The position numbers and the translations under genes are program-made. A stretch of DNA of 34,753 nucleotides, from positions 1 through 34,753 of the forward strand of contig CASFXA010000016.1 in the NCBI GenBank assembly GCA_949298535.1, written 5' to 3'. Source of the DNA: an uncultured Oscillospiraceae bacterium (GTDB lineage: Bacteria; Bacillota; Clostridia; Oscillospirales; Ruminococcaceae). A model generated the notes under the pieces. It saw only the letters and a program-made list of their open reading frames with translations. It was not told the DNA's origin and did not search any database. Shown here in pieces: positions 1 through 6,250 of the stretch (the first letter of the stretch is position 1; the number at the start of each line of letters is the position of its first letter).

Positions 1-1
1 G

Positions 2-40
2 GACATTGGAGGGATCATCCCGTTGGAAACGGTAGACTGA
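2..40 (+). CDS. possible C-terminal end of a gene cut by the window edge
   Basis: Frame 2 reads a short sensible tail (DIGGIIPLETVD) ending in TGA, and a small hairpin with four T follows it. Twelve residues cannot identify a family. The other plus-strand frames end at 31-33 and 73-75 and look less protein-like. This is only a guess at the upstream neighbour of the insertion. Confidence 0.2.
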   Translation, partial: DIGGIIPLETVD

Positions 41-47
41 ACCGCCA

Positions 48-71
48 ACAGGTTCCATCCTGTCTGATTTT
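48..71 (+). terminator. weak intrinsic terminator candidate
   Basis: ACAGG (48-52) pairs with CCTGT (59-63) around a 6-nt loop, and TTTT follows at 68-71. The stem is only 5 bp. It would fit as the end of the partial reading frame at the left edge. Confidence 0.3.
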
Positions 72-116
72 ATAAAGTACTACATAGAAAGGCGGAACAA
101 TCCGGATGAAGGCACG

Positions 117-158
117 GGAAAATCAATGGATGCAGAAATCGGTTTCAGTTGATTTTCC
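117..158. repeat. 10-bp perfect inverted repeat beside the left direct repeat
   Basis: GGAAAATCAA (117-126) and its exact reverse complement TTGATTTTCC (149-158) flank a 22-nt loop. The structure ends 4 bp before the left 19-bp direct repeat at 163. If the insertion model is right it belongs to the host flank and could be a terminator or an accessory site. No function is proven. Confidence 0.55.
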
Positions 159-162
159 ACTT

Positions 163-181
163 CCCTAAATTTCGCTAAATT
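163..181. repeat. left copy of 19-bp direct repeat (putative attL core)
   Basis: CCCTAAATTTCGCTAAATT is identical to 2899-2917; identity stops on both sides. To its right lies element sequence ACTGTTTAACG instead of the palindromic right arm seen at the other copy. That is the expected pattern for a hybrid attachment site. Confidence 0.55.
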
Positions 182-243
182 ACTGTTTAACGTCAATTTC
201 TGGCATACTCCCGCCGAGATTGCGTTAAACATGAAATTTAGCG
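173..243. repeat. long imperfect inverted repeat at the left element end
   Basis: CGCTAAATT then GTTTAACG (173-192) face CGTTAAAC then AAATTTAGCG (223-243). The arms match over about 17 of 20 positions around a 30-nt centre. The outer half reuses the AAATTTCGCTAAAT motif of the direct repeats. It could be an arm-type recombinase binding site, an operator or a replication origin hairpin. Confidence 0.5.
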
Positions 244-298
244 GGCCAGGGGCCGCTGTGCGGATCGTTCCTATTACGCCAGTGGCCCCGCCTGGGCC
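243..298. repeat. GC-rich imperfect hairpin in the non-coding left end
   Basis: GGGCCAGGGGCCGCTG (243-258) is largely complementary to CAGTGGCCCCGCCTGGGCC (280-298), leaving a 21-nt loop. It continues the run of inverted repeats starting at 117 and lies before the replication gene. A single-strand or double-strand origin is a possible role, but this is inference. Confidence 0.4.
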
Positions 299-409
299 GT
301 AAAATTTCGGGCAGGGCAGGCAGGGAGCAGGATTCTGCAGCGCCCCCGCCTATCTTCGGATGGGTGGGGGAAGGGGGGCCAGGCGCAAGAGCAGCGCCCG
401 GATGCAGCT

Positions 410-439
410 GTACCATCCGCCAGGGGCGGCGGGGGGTAC
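410..439. repeat. 30-bp hairpin repeat, copy 1
   Basis: The unit starts GTACCATCCGCC and ends GGGGGGTAC. Its ends pair (GTACC with GGTAC) and CCGCC pairs with GGCGG, giving a bulged hairpin. Identical to 2600-2629 and one mismatch from 2494-2523. It sits 69 bp before the Rep start. Confidence 0.8.
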
Positions 440-507
440 GGCTGCGAAAGGGCAGCGGGCGGGGTTCTATACTTGACAAAGTATCGTTAAGCGGGAAATC
501 CTGTGGC

Positions 508-1491
508 ATGGGGTTGAAAAATTCTCTCTTGCGGTGTGGCGATTTTGTTGTGATTCGGCGGTACGGGGATCGGTATAAGATGATCTACTTTCGTTATGGC
601 CGCAAGCCGCCGGAGGATCGAGAGGGGCGGCAGTTTGGTCACAGTCGGGTCGATTTGGGCGGAAATGAATCTGAATCGGGTGGAAATGAGCCTCGTCGGT
701 TGCAGAATAATATCAGTAGGGCGAAGGGAAGGGTTTTTGAATTGGGGATGTGTAATCCCTGGGAGTGGTTTTTCACGGGAACTTTGGATGGCGCTATGTG
801 GGATAGGGGCGATTTGGATGTCTGGTATGGAAATTTCAGCCAGTATATTCGGGATCAGAGACGAAAGGGATATTTGTGCGCCTATCTGTTGATTCCGGAA
901 CAGCACAAGGATGGTAGCTGGCATATTCATGGGTTGCTGTCTGGTTTTCCTCCTGCCGCTTTCCGGGCGTTTAGCCTGGATGAGCGCTTGCCGATGCGGA
1001 TTATCAAGAAATTGCAAAAGGGGGAACAGGTGTATGAATGGGTCGGGTATCGGCGGCGGTATGGGTTCAATACGTTGGAGCCGTTGCGAGACAGGCAGCG
1101 GGCGGCGGCTTATGTGACGAAGTACATAACCAAGGACTTCGGCGGCGGGGGCCGGGGCGGGGCGCCTGGTCTTGAGCCTGGGAAGCATTTGTATTATGCA
1201 AGCCGTGGTTTGGCGGGGTCGGAATTGCTTTTGTTGGATAAGATAGCTTTTCCGTCTGGGTATCGGTGGGATTTTGAGGGGGATTATTGCAAAATTTTGT
1301 GGAAGGATAGCCTGGAAGACTTTGGTCTGGAAGGGCTGCGCATGGAGGACGGAAAAGTGGTGTATAGTCTGCTAGATGAAAAGTTTACTTCACTAGACAA
1401 CGGATGTGATTGGGAAGCTGCTTTGAAGAAGGCCATGGCGCAAGCGGCAGCGGAACGCCTGGCCGATCTGGGGGCCGGACGCTTCATGTGA
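508..1491 (+). CDS. HUH-type rolling-circle replication initiator (Rep)
   Basis: Predicted single-strand endonuclease that nicks the origin and stays bound to the 5' end during rolling-circle replication. In the 327-residue product the three Rep motifs are visible in order: FFTGTLD at 88-94, the metal-binding HIH of WHIHGLL at 139-141, and YVTKYITK at 202-209 with two candidate catalytic tyrosines (Y202, Y206). KHLYYASRGL follows at about 226. This layout resembles the ORF2/G2P-like initiators of filamentous phages and microviruses and of some Firmicutes plasmids. The frame is open from 364, but the first 48 codons cross hairpin repeat copy 1, so ATG 508 is preferred; no good ribosome site is seen. 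A TTGACA lies at 473-478 without a clear -10. Clustered GG-rich codons differ from the chromosome. Family call firm; phage versus plasmid origin is open. Confidence 0.8.
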   Translation: MGLKNSLLRCGDFVVIRRYGDRYKMIYFRYGRKPPEDREGRQFGHSRVDLGGNESESGGNEPRRLQNNISRAKGRVFELGMCNPWEWFFTGTLDGAMWDRGDLDVWYGNFSQYIRDQRRKGYLCAYLLIPEQHKDGSWHIHGLLSGFPPAAFRAFSLDERLPMRIIKKLQKGEQVYEWVGYRRRYGFNTLEPLRDRQRAAAYVTKYITKDFGGGGRGGAPGLEPGKHLYYASRGLAGSELLLLDKIAFPSGYRWDFEGDYCKILWKDSLEDFGLEGLRMEDGKVVYSLLDEKFTSLDNGCDWEAALKKAMAQAAAERLADLGAGRFM

Positions 1492-1554
1492 AGCGCGAAA
1501 TAGTCCTGTTTATTGGACTGAAAAGTGGTTCCGTTATCTTTTGGCGTACAAGTT

Positions 1555-1573
1555 GGGGGCCATCACGGCCCCC
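1555..1573. repeat. 7-bp GC hairpin between rep and the recombinase gene
   Basis: GGGGGCC (1555-1561) and GGCCCCC (1567-1573) form a perfect stem with a 5-nt loop ATCAC. No T run follows, so it is not a normal intrinsic terminator. Placed just after a rolling-circle rep gene, it is a candidate nick-site hairpin. Confidence 0.5.
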
Positions 1574-1610
1574 AGCAGCCAAAAGGGCCGGATACACTTT
1601 TGAAAATCTG

Positions 1611-1636
1611 GGTTAACTTTTTGCGGAAAGTTAACC
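1611..1636. repeat. 10-6-10 palindrome upstream of the recombinase gene
   Basis: GGTTAACTTT (1611-1620) and AAAGTTAACC (1627-1636) are exact reverse complements around a 6-bp centre TTGCGG. The geometry resembles a tyrosine-recombinase core site (two arms and a 6-bp crossover region) and also an operator. It ends 23 bp before the preferred GTG start, so autoregulation is plausible. Confidence 0.55.
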
Positions 1637-1659
1637 ATTGCGTTGAAAGGGTGTTAAAA

Positions 1660-2175
1660 GTGCGTAGTGCCTGGGTTAAGACGGAAGAATTGAGCCATGT
1701 ATTGGCTGCTCTTACACCAGCAAACAGATTAGCTTGTGAAATTTCGCTTGCTACTGGACTTCGGATCGGCGACGTGCTACAATTGAAGTCTGAAACGGTA
1801 ACTCGGAGTAATCGTTTCACGGTGCAAGAACAGAAAACCGGAAAGCGGCGCAGGGTGTACATACCTCGCCCTCTTTGGCTGCGGGCTTGCGCTGCTGCGG
1901 GTCCTGTGTATGTGTTTTCAGGGCGGTGCAACGGGCGGAAGCATCGTACACGGCAGGCGGTTTACAAGGATTTGCGACGGGCGGCAGAGGCGTTCCGCCT
2001 CGATCTGCCGGTTACGCCGCATAGCTGCCGAAAGGCGTGGGCCGTGGACAAACTGGCGGAGCCAGGGAGCAGCTTGAAACGAGTTCAGCGCTTGCTGAAT
2101 CATGATAGCGAAGCGGTGACGATGTTGTACGCCATGGCGGACAAGTTGGAGCAGCGCAAGCGGAAGGGGCGATAA
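1660..2175 (+). CDS. minimal tyrosine recombinase/integrase (catalytic domain only)
   Basis: Site-specific recombinase expected to cut and rejoin the attachment sites. From GTG 1660 (GAAAGG 9 nt upstream) it has 171 residues. All active-site residues can be seen: R35 in ATGLRIGDVL, K59 or K62 in QKTGK, H121 and R124 in HSCRK, H148 in LLNHDS and the nucleophile Y157 in MLYAMAD. The N-terminal core-binding domain of normal integrases (usually 80-150 residues) is absent. Upstream in-frame starts (GTG 1525 or 1651) would only add codons crossing the two palindromes. The basic C-terminus (EQRKRKGR) may bind DNA. It lies 168 bp after rep and 2 bp before the next small ORF, suggesting one transcript. 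Family call is firm; partners and target site are inferred. Confidence 0.8.
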   Translation: MRSAWVKTEELSHVLAALTPANRLACEISLATGLRIGDVLQLKSETVTRSNRFTVQEQKTGKRRRVYIPRPLWLRACAAAGPVYVFSGRCNGRKHRTRQAVYKDLRRAAEAFRLDLPVTPHSCRKAWAVDKLAEPGSSLKRVQRLLNHDSEAVTMLYAMADKLEQRKRKGR

Positions 2176-2177
2176 AG

Positions 2178-2576
2178 GTGTCCAGTTTGACGCATGGCGG
2201 CAGGTGGGTTCAGGTTAAAGTCTCTACTTTGGAGCGGTTGCGGAGAGCCGCCAGAGATGGAGATTTTGGTCAGGTAAACCAGCTGCTGGATGATCTGTTA
2301 GATTTTGGGCGGCAGTCGGAATATCGTTTGTTGCAGGACGAAGTTTATCAGAGATGGAAAGCGGGGGCGGACGATGCCTGGTACAAAGAGTGCCGGGAGA
2401 GGCTGGAAAGCCTGATTCTGTTAACCTCCCTTCCCTGTGGGAAAAAGCCCCCGGTGGGGGCACGGCAGGGGGCGGCGGCACCGCCCGCCCCCTGTACCAT
2501 CCGCCAGAGGCGGCGGGGGGTACGGGGGCAACCTGTAGGGAGCGAGGCAGAGGGTTGCGCTCCGATAGGAGGTTGA
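2178..2576 (+). CDS. small hypothetical protein of the element
   Basis: GTG start two bases after the recombinase stop (AAAGG just upstream), so probably translationally coupled. The first 80 or so residues look like a compact helical, charged protein (STLERLRRAARDGDFGQ and a Leu/Asp-rich helix, then YRLLQDEVYQRW). I recognise no family. The last 50 residues are translated from the GC-rich hairpins and hairpin repeat copy 2 and are low-complexity, rich in Gly, Pro and Arg. The repeat may therefore have extended or replaced the original end of the gene. An excisionase or copy-control role would fit the position but is not supported by a motif. Confidence 0.5.
   Translation: MSSLTHGGRWVQVKVSTLERLRRAARDGDFGQVNQLLDDLLDFGRQSEYRLLQDEVYQRWKAGADDAWYKECRERLESLILLTSLPCGKKPPVGARQGAAAPPAPCTIRQRRRGVRGQPVGSEAEGCAPIGG
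2466..2494. repeat. very GC-rich hairpin abutting repeat copy 2
   Basis: CAGGGGGCGGCGG (2466-2478) pairs with CCGCCCGCCCCCTG (2481-2494) with a single bulge and a 2-nt loop. It shares its last base with hairpin repeat copy 2. A smaller TTCCC/GGGAA hairpin precedes it near 2431-2445. The block could be a single-strand origin. Confidence 0.5.
2494..2523. repeat. 30-bp hairpin repeat, copy 2
   Basis: Same unit as 410-439 with one change (CAGAGG instead of CAGGGG). It lies inside the 3' part of the small ORF, where it encodes CTIRQRRRGV. Confidence 0.8.
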
Positions 2577-2599
2577 GGGCGGGAGGACAAAGGCCGCTT

Positions 2600-2629
2600 G
2601 TACCATCCGCCAGGGGCGGCGGGGGGTAC
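2600..2629. repeat. 30-bp hairpin repeat, copy 3
   Basis: Exact copy of 410-439, in the same orientation, 76 bp after copy 2. It lies in the non-coding stretch 2577-3017, which otherwise holds only G-rich sequence and the right attachment-site region. Confidence 0.8.
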
Positions 2630-2898
2630 GGCGGCCAAGTTAAGGGGCAGAGATTAGGGCGGCGGAGTGGCTGGCGCATTTGTCAGGCGTAGGCCGGTCC
2701 GGTTTTTGTGGCGGGATGCAAAGATAGAGGCAGAGAGCGGATGCAAAAACCGTACTTTTGGCCCCGCCTGCGTGCAGACAGCCGCCCGCCGCAAAACCGC
2801 CAAGTACAGATTGTCCCACTGATTGCAATAGGGCCGGAGGCCCGGAAAATGATAGGAGGTGTGGGTTTCCCGGAAAATGAGGAGGACTAACCGCCCTG

Positions 2899-2933
2899 CC
2901 CTAAATTTCGCTAAATTTGTATTTAGCGAAATT
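2899..2933. repeat. right copy of the direct repeat within a 13-4-13 palindrome (putative attR)
   Basis: 2899-2917 is the second copy of CCCTAAATTTCGCTAAATT. It overlaps a perfect inverted repeat: AATTTCGCTAAAT (2904-2916) and ATTTAGCGAAATT (2921-2933) around TTGT. Counted as 11-bp arms, the centre is 8 bp, which fits a tyrosine-recombinase crossover site. The right arm is absent from the left copy, so it is probably host sequence. The palindrome lies 85 bp upstream of the chromosomal recombinase gene and may also be its operator. Confidence 0.6.
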
Positions 2934-3017
2934 ATATCTTCCCAAAAGGAAGGCTGGCTTCATAGAATTGTTTTAGGACAATTTCTTCCTTCTCCGATCA
3001 TCTTCCGAAACAATGCC

Positions 3018-4112
3018 ATGTCAAATATCAATCAATATGAAGCGCCGCCGCTGCTGCGGGAATTTCTCACATATCTTCTCACTATCAAAGGCCGCTCCCC
3101 CAGAACGGTGGACGGCTATTACATCGATCTGCGCTTTTTTCTGCGGTATCTGAAGGCTTCCCGGAACGGACTGCCTATGGAGGAAAAAAATCTGGCTGAT
3201 GTGACCATCTCTGATATTCCGGAGGAACTGATTTTGCAGGCCAGCATCTCTGACGCCTACAGCTTTTTGAATTTTGCCCTGCAGGAAAATGAAAACAAAG
3301 CTGCCACCCGCTGCCGGAAAGTCTCCAGCATCCGGGCGTTTTATACCTATCTTCAAACCAAAACCACCAAACTTCCCACCAACCCCATGGAGCACCTGGA
3401 GACTCCGGCCAAGAAAAAGGCTATGCCAAAATATCTCACTCTGGAGGAAAGTATACAGCTATTGAACGCCATCGGCGGCAAGCAGCGGCAACGGGATTAC
3501 TGTATGATCGTTTTTCTTCTCAACTGCGGGATGCGTCTGTCTGAACTGGTGGGGATTAAAACCACCAGCTTTCAGGGCGATAACGGCCTGAGGCTGCTGG
3601 GAAAAGGAAACAAGGAGCGGATCGTTTTTCTCAATCAGTCCTGCCTGGAAGCCAAGGCAGCTTACGATCAGGTGCGCAGCGAATCCTCCGTGGCAAAGTA
3701 CAAGGAGTTCTACTTTCTTTCCCAACAGGGCCGTCCCCTCTCCCCCCGCCGGGTGGAACAGATTCTGGAGGGACATCTCCAGGCTGCCGGATTAAGCGGA
3801 CGGGGCATCAGCCCTCACAAACTGCGGCATACCGCCGCCACGCTGATGTATCAGCATGGCCATGTGGATATTCGGGTGCTGAAAGATGTGCTGGGACACG
3901 TGAATCTGGGCACAACCGAGATTTATACCCATCTGGCCGGCAGCCAGATTGAACAGGCGGCAAACGCCTCCCCACTGTCCACTTTTCATCAGCCTCCGCA
4001 GCCTCAGCCCATTCAGCTGTCATTGGAGCCACAACAGTCCCCGGAAGACGTAGAGGAGGAAACTCTGGAACAACAGAGCAAAAAGAAACAGCAGCAGATA
4101 AAGACGGACTGA
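3018..4112 (+). CDS. xerD: tyrosine recombinase XerC/XerD family
   Basis: Chromosome-dimer-resolution type recombinase acting at dif-like sites. The 364-residue product has a normal N-terminal SAM-like core-binding domain (about 10-115) and catalytic domain with R173 (CGMRLSELV), K196 (GKGNK), H267/R270 (HKLRH), H294 (LGHVNLG) and Y303 (EIYTH). An unusual Pro/Gln/Glu-rich tail of about 45 residues follows position 320 and overlaps the convergent SpoIIM-like gene. The frame is open from 2859, but those codons cross the insertion palindrome, so ATG 3018 is preferred although its ribosome site is poor. A xerD next to a spoIIM gene is known from Bacilli and Clostridia, which favours the chromosomal XerD role over a second integrase of the element. 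The XerC/XerD distinction is not certain from sequence. Confidence 0.75.
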   Translation: MSNINQYEAPPLLREFLTYLLTIKGRSPRTVDGYYIDLRFFLRYLKASRNGLPMEEKNLADVTISDIPEELILQASISDAYSFLNFALQENENKAATRCRKVSSIRAFYTYLQTKTTKLPTNPMEHLETPAKKKAMPKYLTLEESIQLLNAIGGKQRQRDYCMIVFLLNCGMRLSELVGIKTTSFQGDNGLRLLGKGNKERIVFLNQSCLEAKAAYDQVRSESSVAKYKEFYFLSQQGRPLSPRRVEQILEGHLQAAGLSGRGISPHKLRHTAATLMYQHGHVDIRVLKDVLGHVNLGTTEIYTHLAGSQIEQAANASPLSTFHQPPQPQPIQLSLEPQQSPEDVEEETLEQQSKKKQQQIKTD

Positions 4113-4631
4113 CGCCTCCCCTTCCCTTCCCTCTTTTCTCCCGGCGGTTTCTTGTCCGCAGGTGCGGGAACAGCGGTTGCAGGCAGACAGCAGCAGCAGC
4201 ACCAACAGCAAACGAGGCACAAAAACACAGCTCAGCAGATAGGCCCAGATCCCCAAACCATACTCTGATACCAAAACTGCCACCAGGCCGCCAGTGGAAA
4301 GACCAAATACAAACGGCACCAATAAAACCAGCCATTTTCCTTTGGTGCAGTAGAGGCAAAGATACAGATACAGCAACATTCCCAACATTCCTATGGCGCC
4401 GCTGATAACCAGCTCCCGAAAGCTGCGCTGCTGCTGCAACACCAATTCTTCGAGGACAATGGCCCGCAGCAGCGCGCTTCCCTCCCCTTCTCCCAAAGCA
4501 TAGAAACTACCCCAGGTAAGCCCGCAGCAAAGAAGAAAAAAGAACTGGAGGGTACTTTTCCTGGCTCTTGCATAACGCAGCCAGGATCTTTGTTGGCTTT
4601 TTGGATTGATCGTTGCTACCATCCTTACCAT
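4020..4631 (-). CDS. SpoIIM-like integral membrane protein
   Basis: A 203-residue protein with about five hydrophobic helices (roughly 28-46, 75-93, 100-118, 125-147 and 175-197), a basic N-terminus and a cytoplasmic loop rich in Cys, Lys and Glu before the last helix. The first helix (FFFLLCCGLTWGSFYAL) and the topology match SpoIIM, part of the SpoIID/M/P engulfment machinery, and its place next to a xer gene matches SpoIIM synteny. Sequence similarity as I can judge it is loose, so the symbol is left open. ATG 4631 has GGGAGGA upstream. The last 93 nt run antisense to the end of the xer gene, an unusually long convergent overlap of two coding regions. Confidence 0.5.
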   Translation of the reverse strand: MVRMVATINPKSQQRSWLRYARARKSTLQFFFLLCCGLTWGSFYALGEGEGSALLRAIVLEELVLQQQRSFRELVISGAIGMLGMLLYLYLCLYCTKGKWLVLLVPFVFGLSTGGLVAVLVSEYGLGIWAYLLSCVFVPRLLLVLLLLSACNRCSRTCGQETAGRKEGREGEASVRLYLLLFLFALLFQSFLLYVFRGLLWLQ

Positions 4632-4658
4632 CTCGTCTTCCTCCCTTTTGGCACATCA

Positions 4659-4707
4659 AAAAACCCCTGCGCAGGATGCTCTGATGCAATCCTATGCAGG
4701 GGTTTTT
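4659..4707 (-). terminator. intrinsic terminator after scfB (bidirectional form)
   Basis: AAAAACCCCTGC (4659-4670) and GCAGGGGTTTTT (4696-4707) are perfect complements, and an inner GGATGC/GCAATCC pairing extends the stem. On the minus strand it ends in a run of T and lies 71 bp after the scfB stop. The reverse orientation also has a T run but no upstream plus-strand gene. Confidence 0.85.
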
Positions 4708-4777
4708 GTGTTTAGTACAAGCTCCTCACCGGAATCCTTTTCCGACAGAAAAAGAACACTGTACGGAACTCAGAAAC

Positions 4778-6211
4778 TTACAGGGCCGCTTCACAGGCGC
4801 CGCAGCCTTCCTCGCCGCAGCTGCCGCAGTCCTTCTGCGCGGAGACGGGAGCCCCGTCAGCCAAAGCCGCTTTAATCATGATGGCACATTCCACCCGTTT
4901 CTTTTCCAGCTCACAGGAGAGGTGATAGGGCTTGAGGATGCTGCCGCAGTAGGTCTGGCTGTTGGCGTTGCAGCCGCCGCTGCAATAGAACTTGGCCCAG
5001 CAATTGCGGCAGTCCTCCTTGCCATAGACGGTGGAGGCGGCAAACTTTTTCTTCATCTCCAGGTCGATGGACTGAGTGAAAACATCCCCCATCTTCCATT
5101 CCGGATGTCCCACAAACTGATGACAAGGATAAACGTCACCGTCAGGGGTGACCGCCACATACTCGTTGCCGGCTCCGCAGCCCCGGAGGCGTTTGATGGC
5201 GCAGGGTCCCTGATCCAGGTCCAGCATAAAGTGGAAGAAATTGAAGCCGGTTCTTTCTTTGCGCCGCTGAATCAGAATTTTTGCCAGCCGCTCGTACTCC
5301 GCATCGATCACCGGCAGATCCGCCTCCGTGATGGCGTAGGGATATTGGGGATCGGCCACTACCGGCTCTACAGAAATCTGGTCGAAGCCGCAGCGGTTCA
5401 GATGAAGGACATCCTCGGTAAAATCCAGATTATACTTGGTGAAGGTACCCCGGACGTAGTACTGGCTGTCTCCCCGCTTGTCCACCAGCTTTTTGAACTT
5501 GGGCATAATGGCCTCATAGCAGCCGCTGTGGTCCACCCGATGGCGCACCCGGTCGTTGACTTCCTTGCGGCCATCGATGGAAAGCACCACATTGTACATC
5601 TGCTCATTGATGAAGTCAATTTTATCATCCGTCAGCAAAACGCCGTTGGTGGTGATGGTGAAACGAAATTTCTTGTTGTATTTTTCTTCCAGGCTTCTGG
5701 CATAAAGGACCACTTCTTTGACCACGTCAAAATTCAGCAGCGGTTCTCCGCCAAAGAAATCCACCTCCAGATTCCGTCGGTTTTCCGACTTGGCAATGAG
5801 GTAATCAATGGCCTTTTTACCCACTTCCAGGGGCATATTCTTCCGACCATTGCCATAGTCCCCGGTACCGGCAAAGCAGTAATCACACCGGAGGTTGCAG
5901 TCATGGGAGATATGCAGACACATGGCCTTCACCGGAGAGAGGGTCATCAGATTCTGGAACTTGTCATAATCGTCCTCACTGAACAGGCTCCCCTCTTTAT
6001 AAAGGGTGAGGATCTCCTCATAAGCCTCCTGCAGCTCCTCCTCAGGATAGGATGCCTTCAGTTTATCCAGCACCTCCTGGGGACAGCTTTCCCCCAAAGG
6101 AGGGGTCAGAGAGGTGGTCAGATCATAGAACAGATCATCCACCACATGAACGCCGCCGCTGTGAACATCCAGAATAATATTGTAGCCATTGAGCTTGTAA
6201 GCATGGATCAT
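4778..6211 (-). CDS. scfB: SCIFF peptide thioether-forming radical SAM maturase
   Basis: Radical SAM/SPASM enzyme that installs Cys-to-alpha-carbon thioether bonds in the six-Cys SCIFF peptide encoded just upstream. The N-terminal 90 or so residues correspond to the RiPP recognition element of this family. The [4Fe-4S]-SAM motif is C105-x3-C109-x2-C112 (CNLRCDYC), with FFGGEPLL at about 152. The C-terminal SPASM region carries GPC, GCGAGN, YPCHQF, CRNCWAKFYCSGGC and further Cys. After the SPASM domain is an extra tail with two CxxC pairs (CGSC, CGAC). 477 residues is close to the family length. ATG 6211 has AAAGGTGAG upstream. It follows scfA by 89 nt with a terminator-like hairpin between them. 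Confidence 0.93.
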   Translation of the reverse strand: MIHAYKLNGYNIILDVHSGGVHVVDDLFYDLTTSLTPPLGESCPQEVLDKLKASYPEEELQEAYEEILTLYKEGSLFSEDDYDKFQNLMTLSPVKAMCLHISHDCNLRCDYCFAGTGDYGNGRKNMPLEVGKKAIDYLIAKSENRRNLEVDFFGGEPLLNFDVVKEVVLYARSLEEKYNKKFRFTITTNGVLLTDDKIDFINEQMYNVVLSIDGRKEVNDRVRHRVDHSGCYEAIMPKFKKLVDKRGDSQYYVRGTFTKYNLDFTEDVLHLNRCGFDQISVEPVVADPQYPYAITEADLPVIDAEYERLAKILIQRRKERTGFNFFHFMLDLDQGPCAIKRLRGCGAGNEYVAVTPDGDVYPCHQFVGHPEWKMGDVFTQSIDLEMKKKFAASTVYGKEDCRNCWAKFYCSGGCNANSQTYCGSILKPYHLSCELEKKRVECAIMIKAALADGAPVSAQKDCGSCGEEGCGACEAAL

Positions 6212-6250
6212 TTTTTATTCTCACCTTTTTGCATCAACATTGGGATCGTC

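Larger units (their letters stand above)
163..2917. mobile_element. putative small integrated replicon (Rep + tyrosine recombinase)
   Basis: An exact 19-bp direct repeat, CCCTAAATTTCGCTAAATT, lies at 163-181 and 2899-2917. Between the copies are a rolling-circle replication initiator, a minimal tyrosine recombinase, a small ORF and many hairpins. Base composition is strikingly G-rich and unlike the housekeeping genes to the right. There is no relaxase beyond the Rep, no capsid or Zot-like gene and no partition gene, so it is a minimal integrated plasmid, a satellite or the remnant of a filamentous-phage-like element. Inferred life cycle: excision by the recombinase at the repeat, then rolling-circle replication of the circle. 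The boundaries rest on the repeat alone. Confidence 0.6.

Noticed and set aside
1-72. Possible tRNA 3' end or intron RNA at the left edge
   Set aside because: No acceptor stem, T-arm or CCA could be fitted; a short protein tail followed by a small hairpin explains it at least as well.
364-507. N-terminal 48-codon extension of the Rep gene
   Set aside because: It runs through hairpin repeat copy 1, is low-complexity Gly/Arg-rich and has no ribosome site; the Rep-like sequence begins after 508.
487-1188. 233-codon frame antisense to rep
   Set aside because: Shadow of the rep gene on the other strand; Pro-rich with no protein-like pattern, while the plus frame has three Rep motifs.
410-2629. 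CRISPR-like array from the three 30-bp repeats
   Set aside because: Spacing is irregular (about 2 kb and 76 bp), the repeats overlap ORFs and no cas gene is present.
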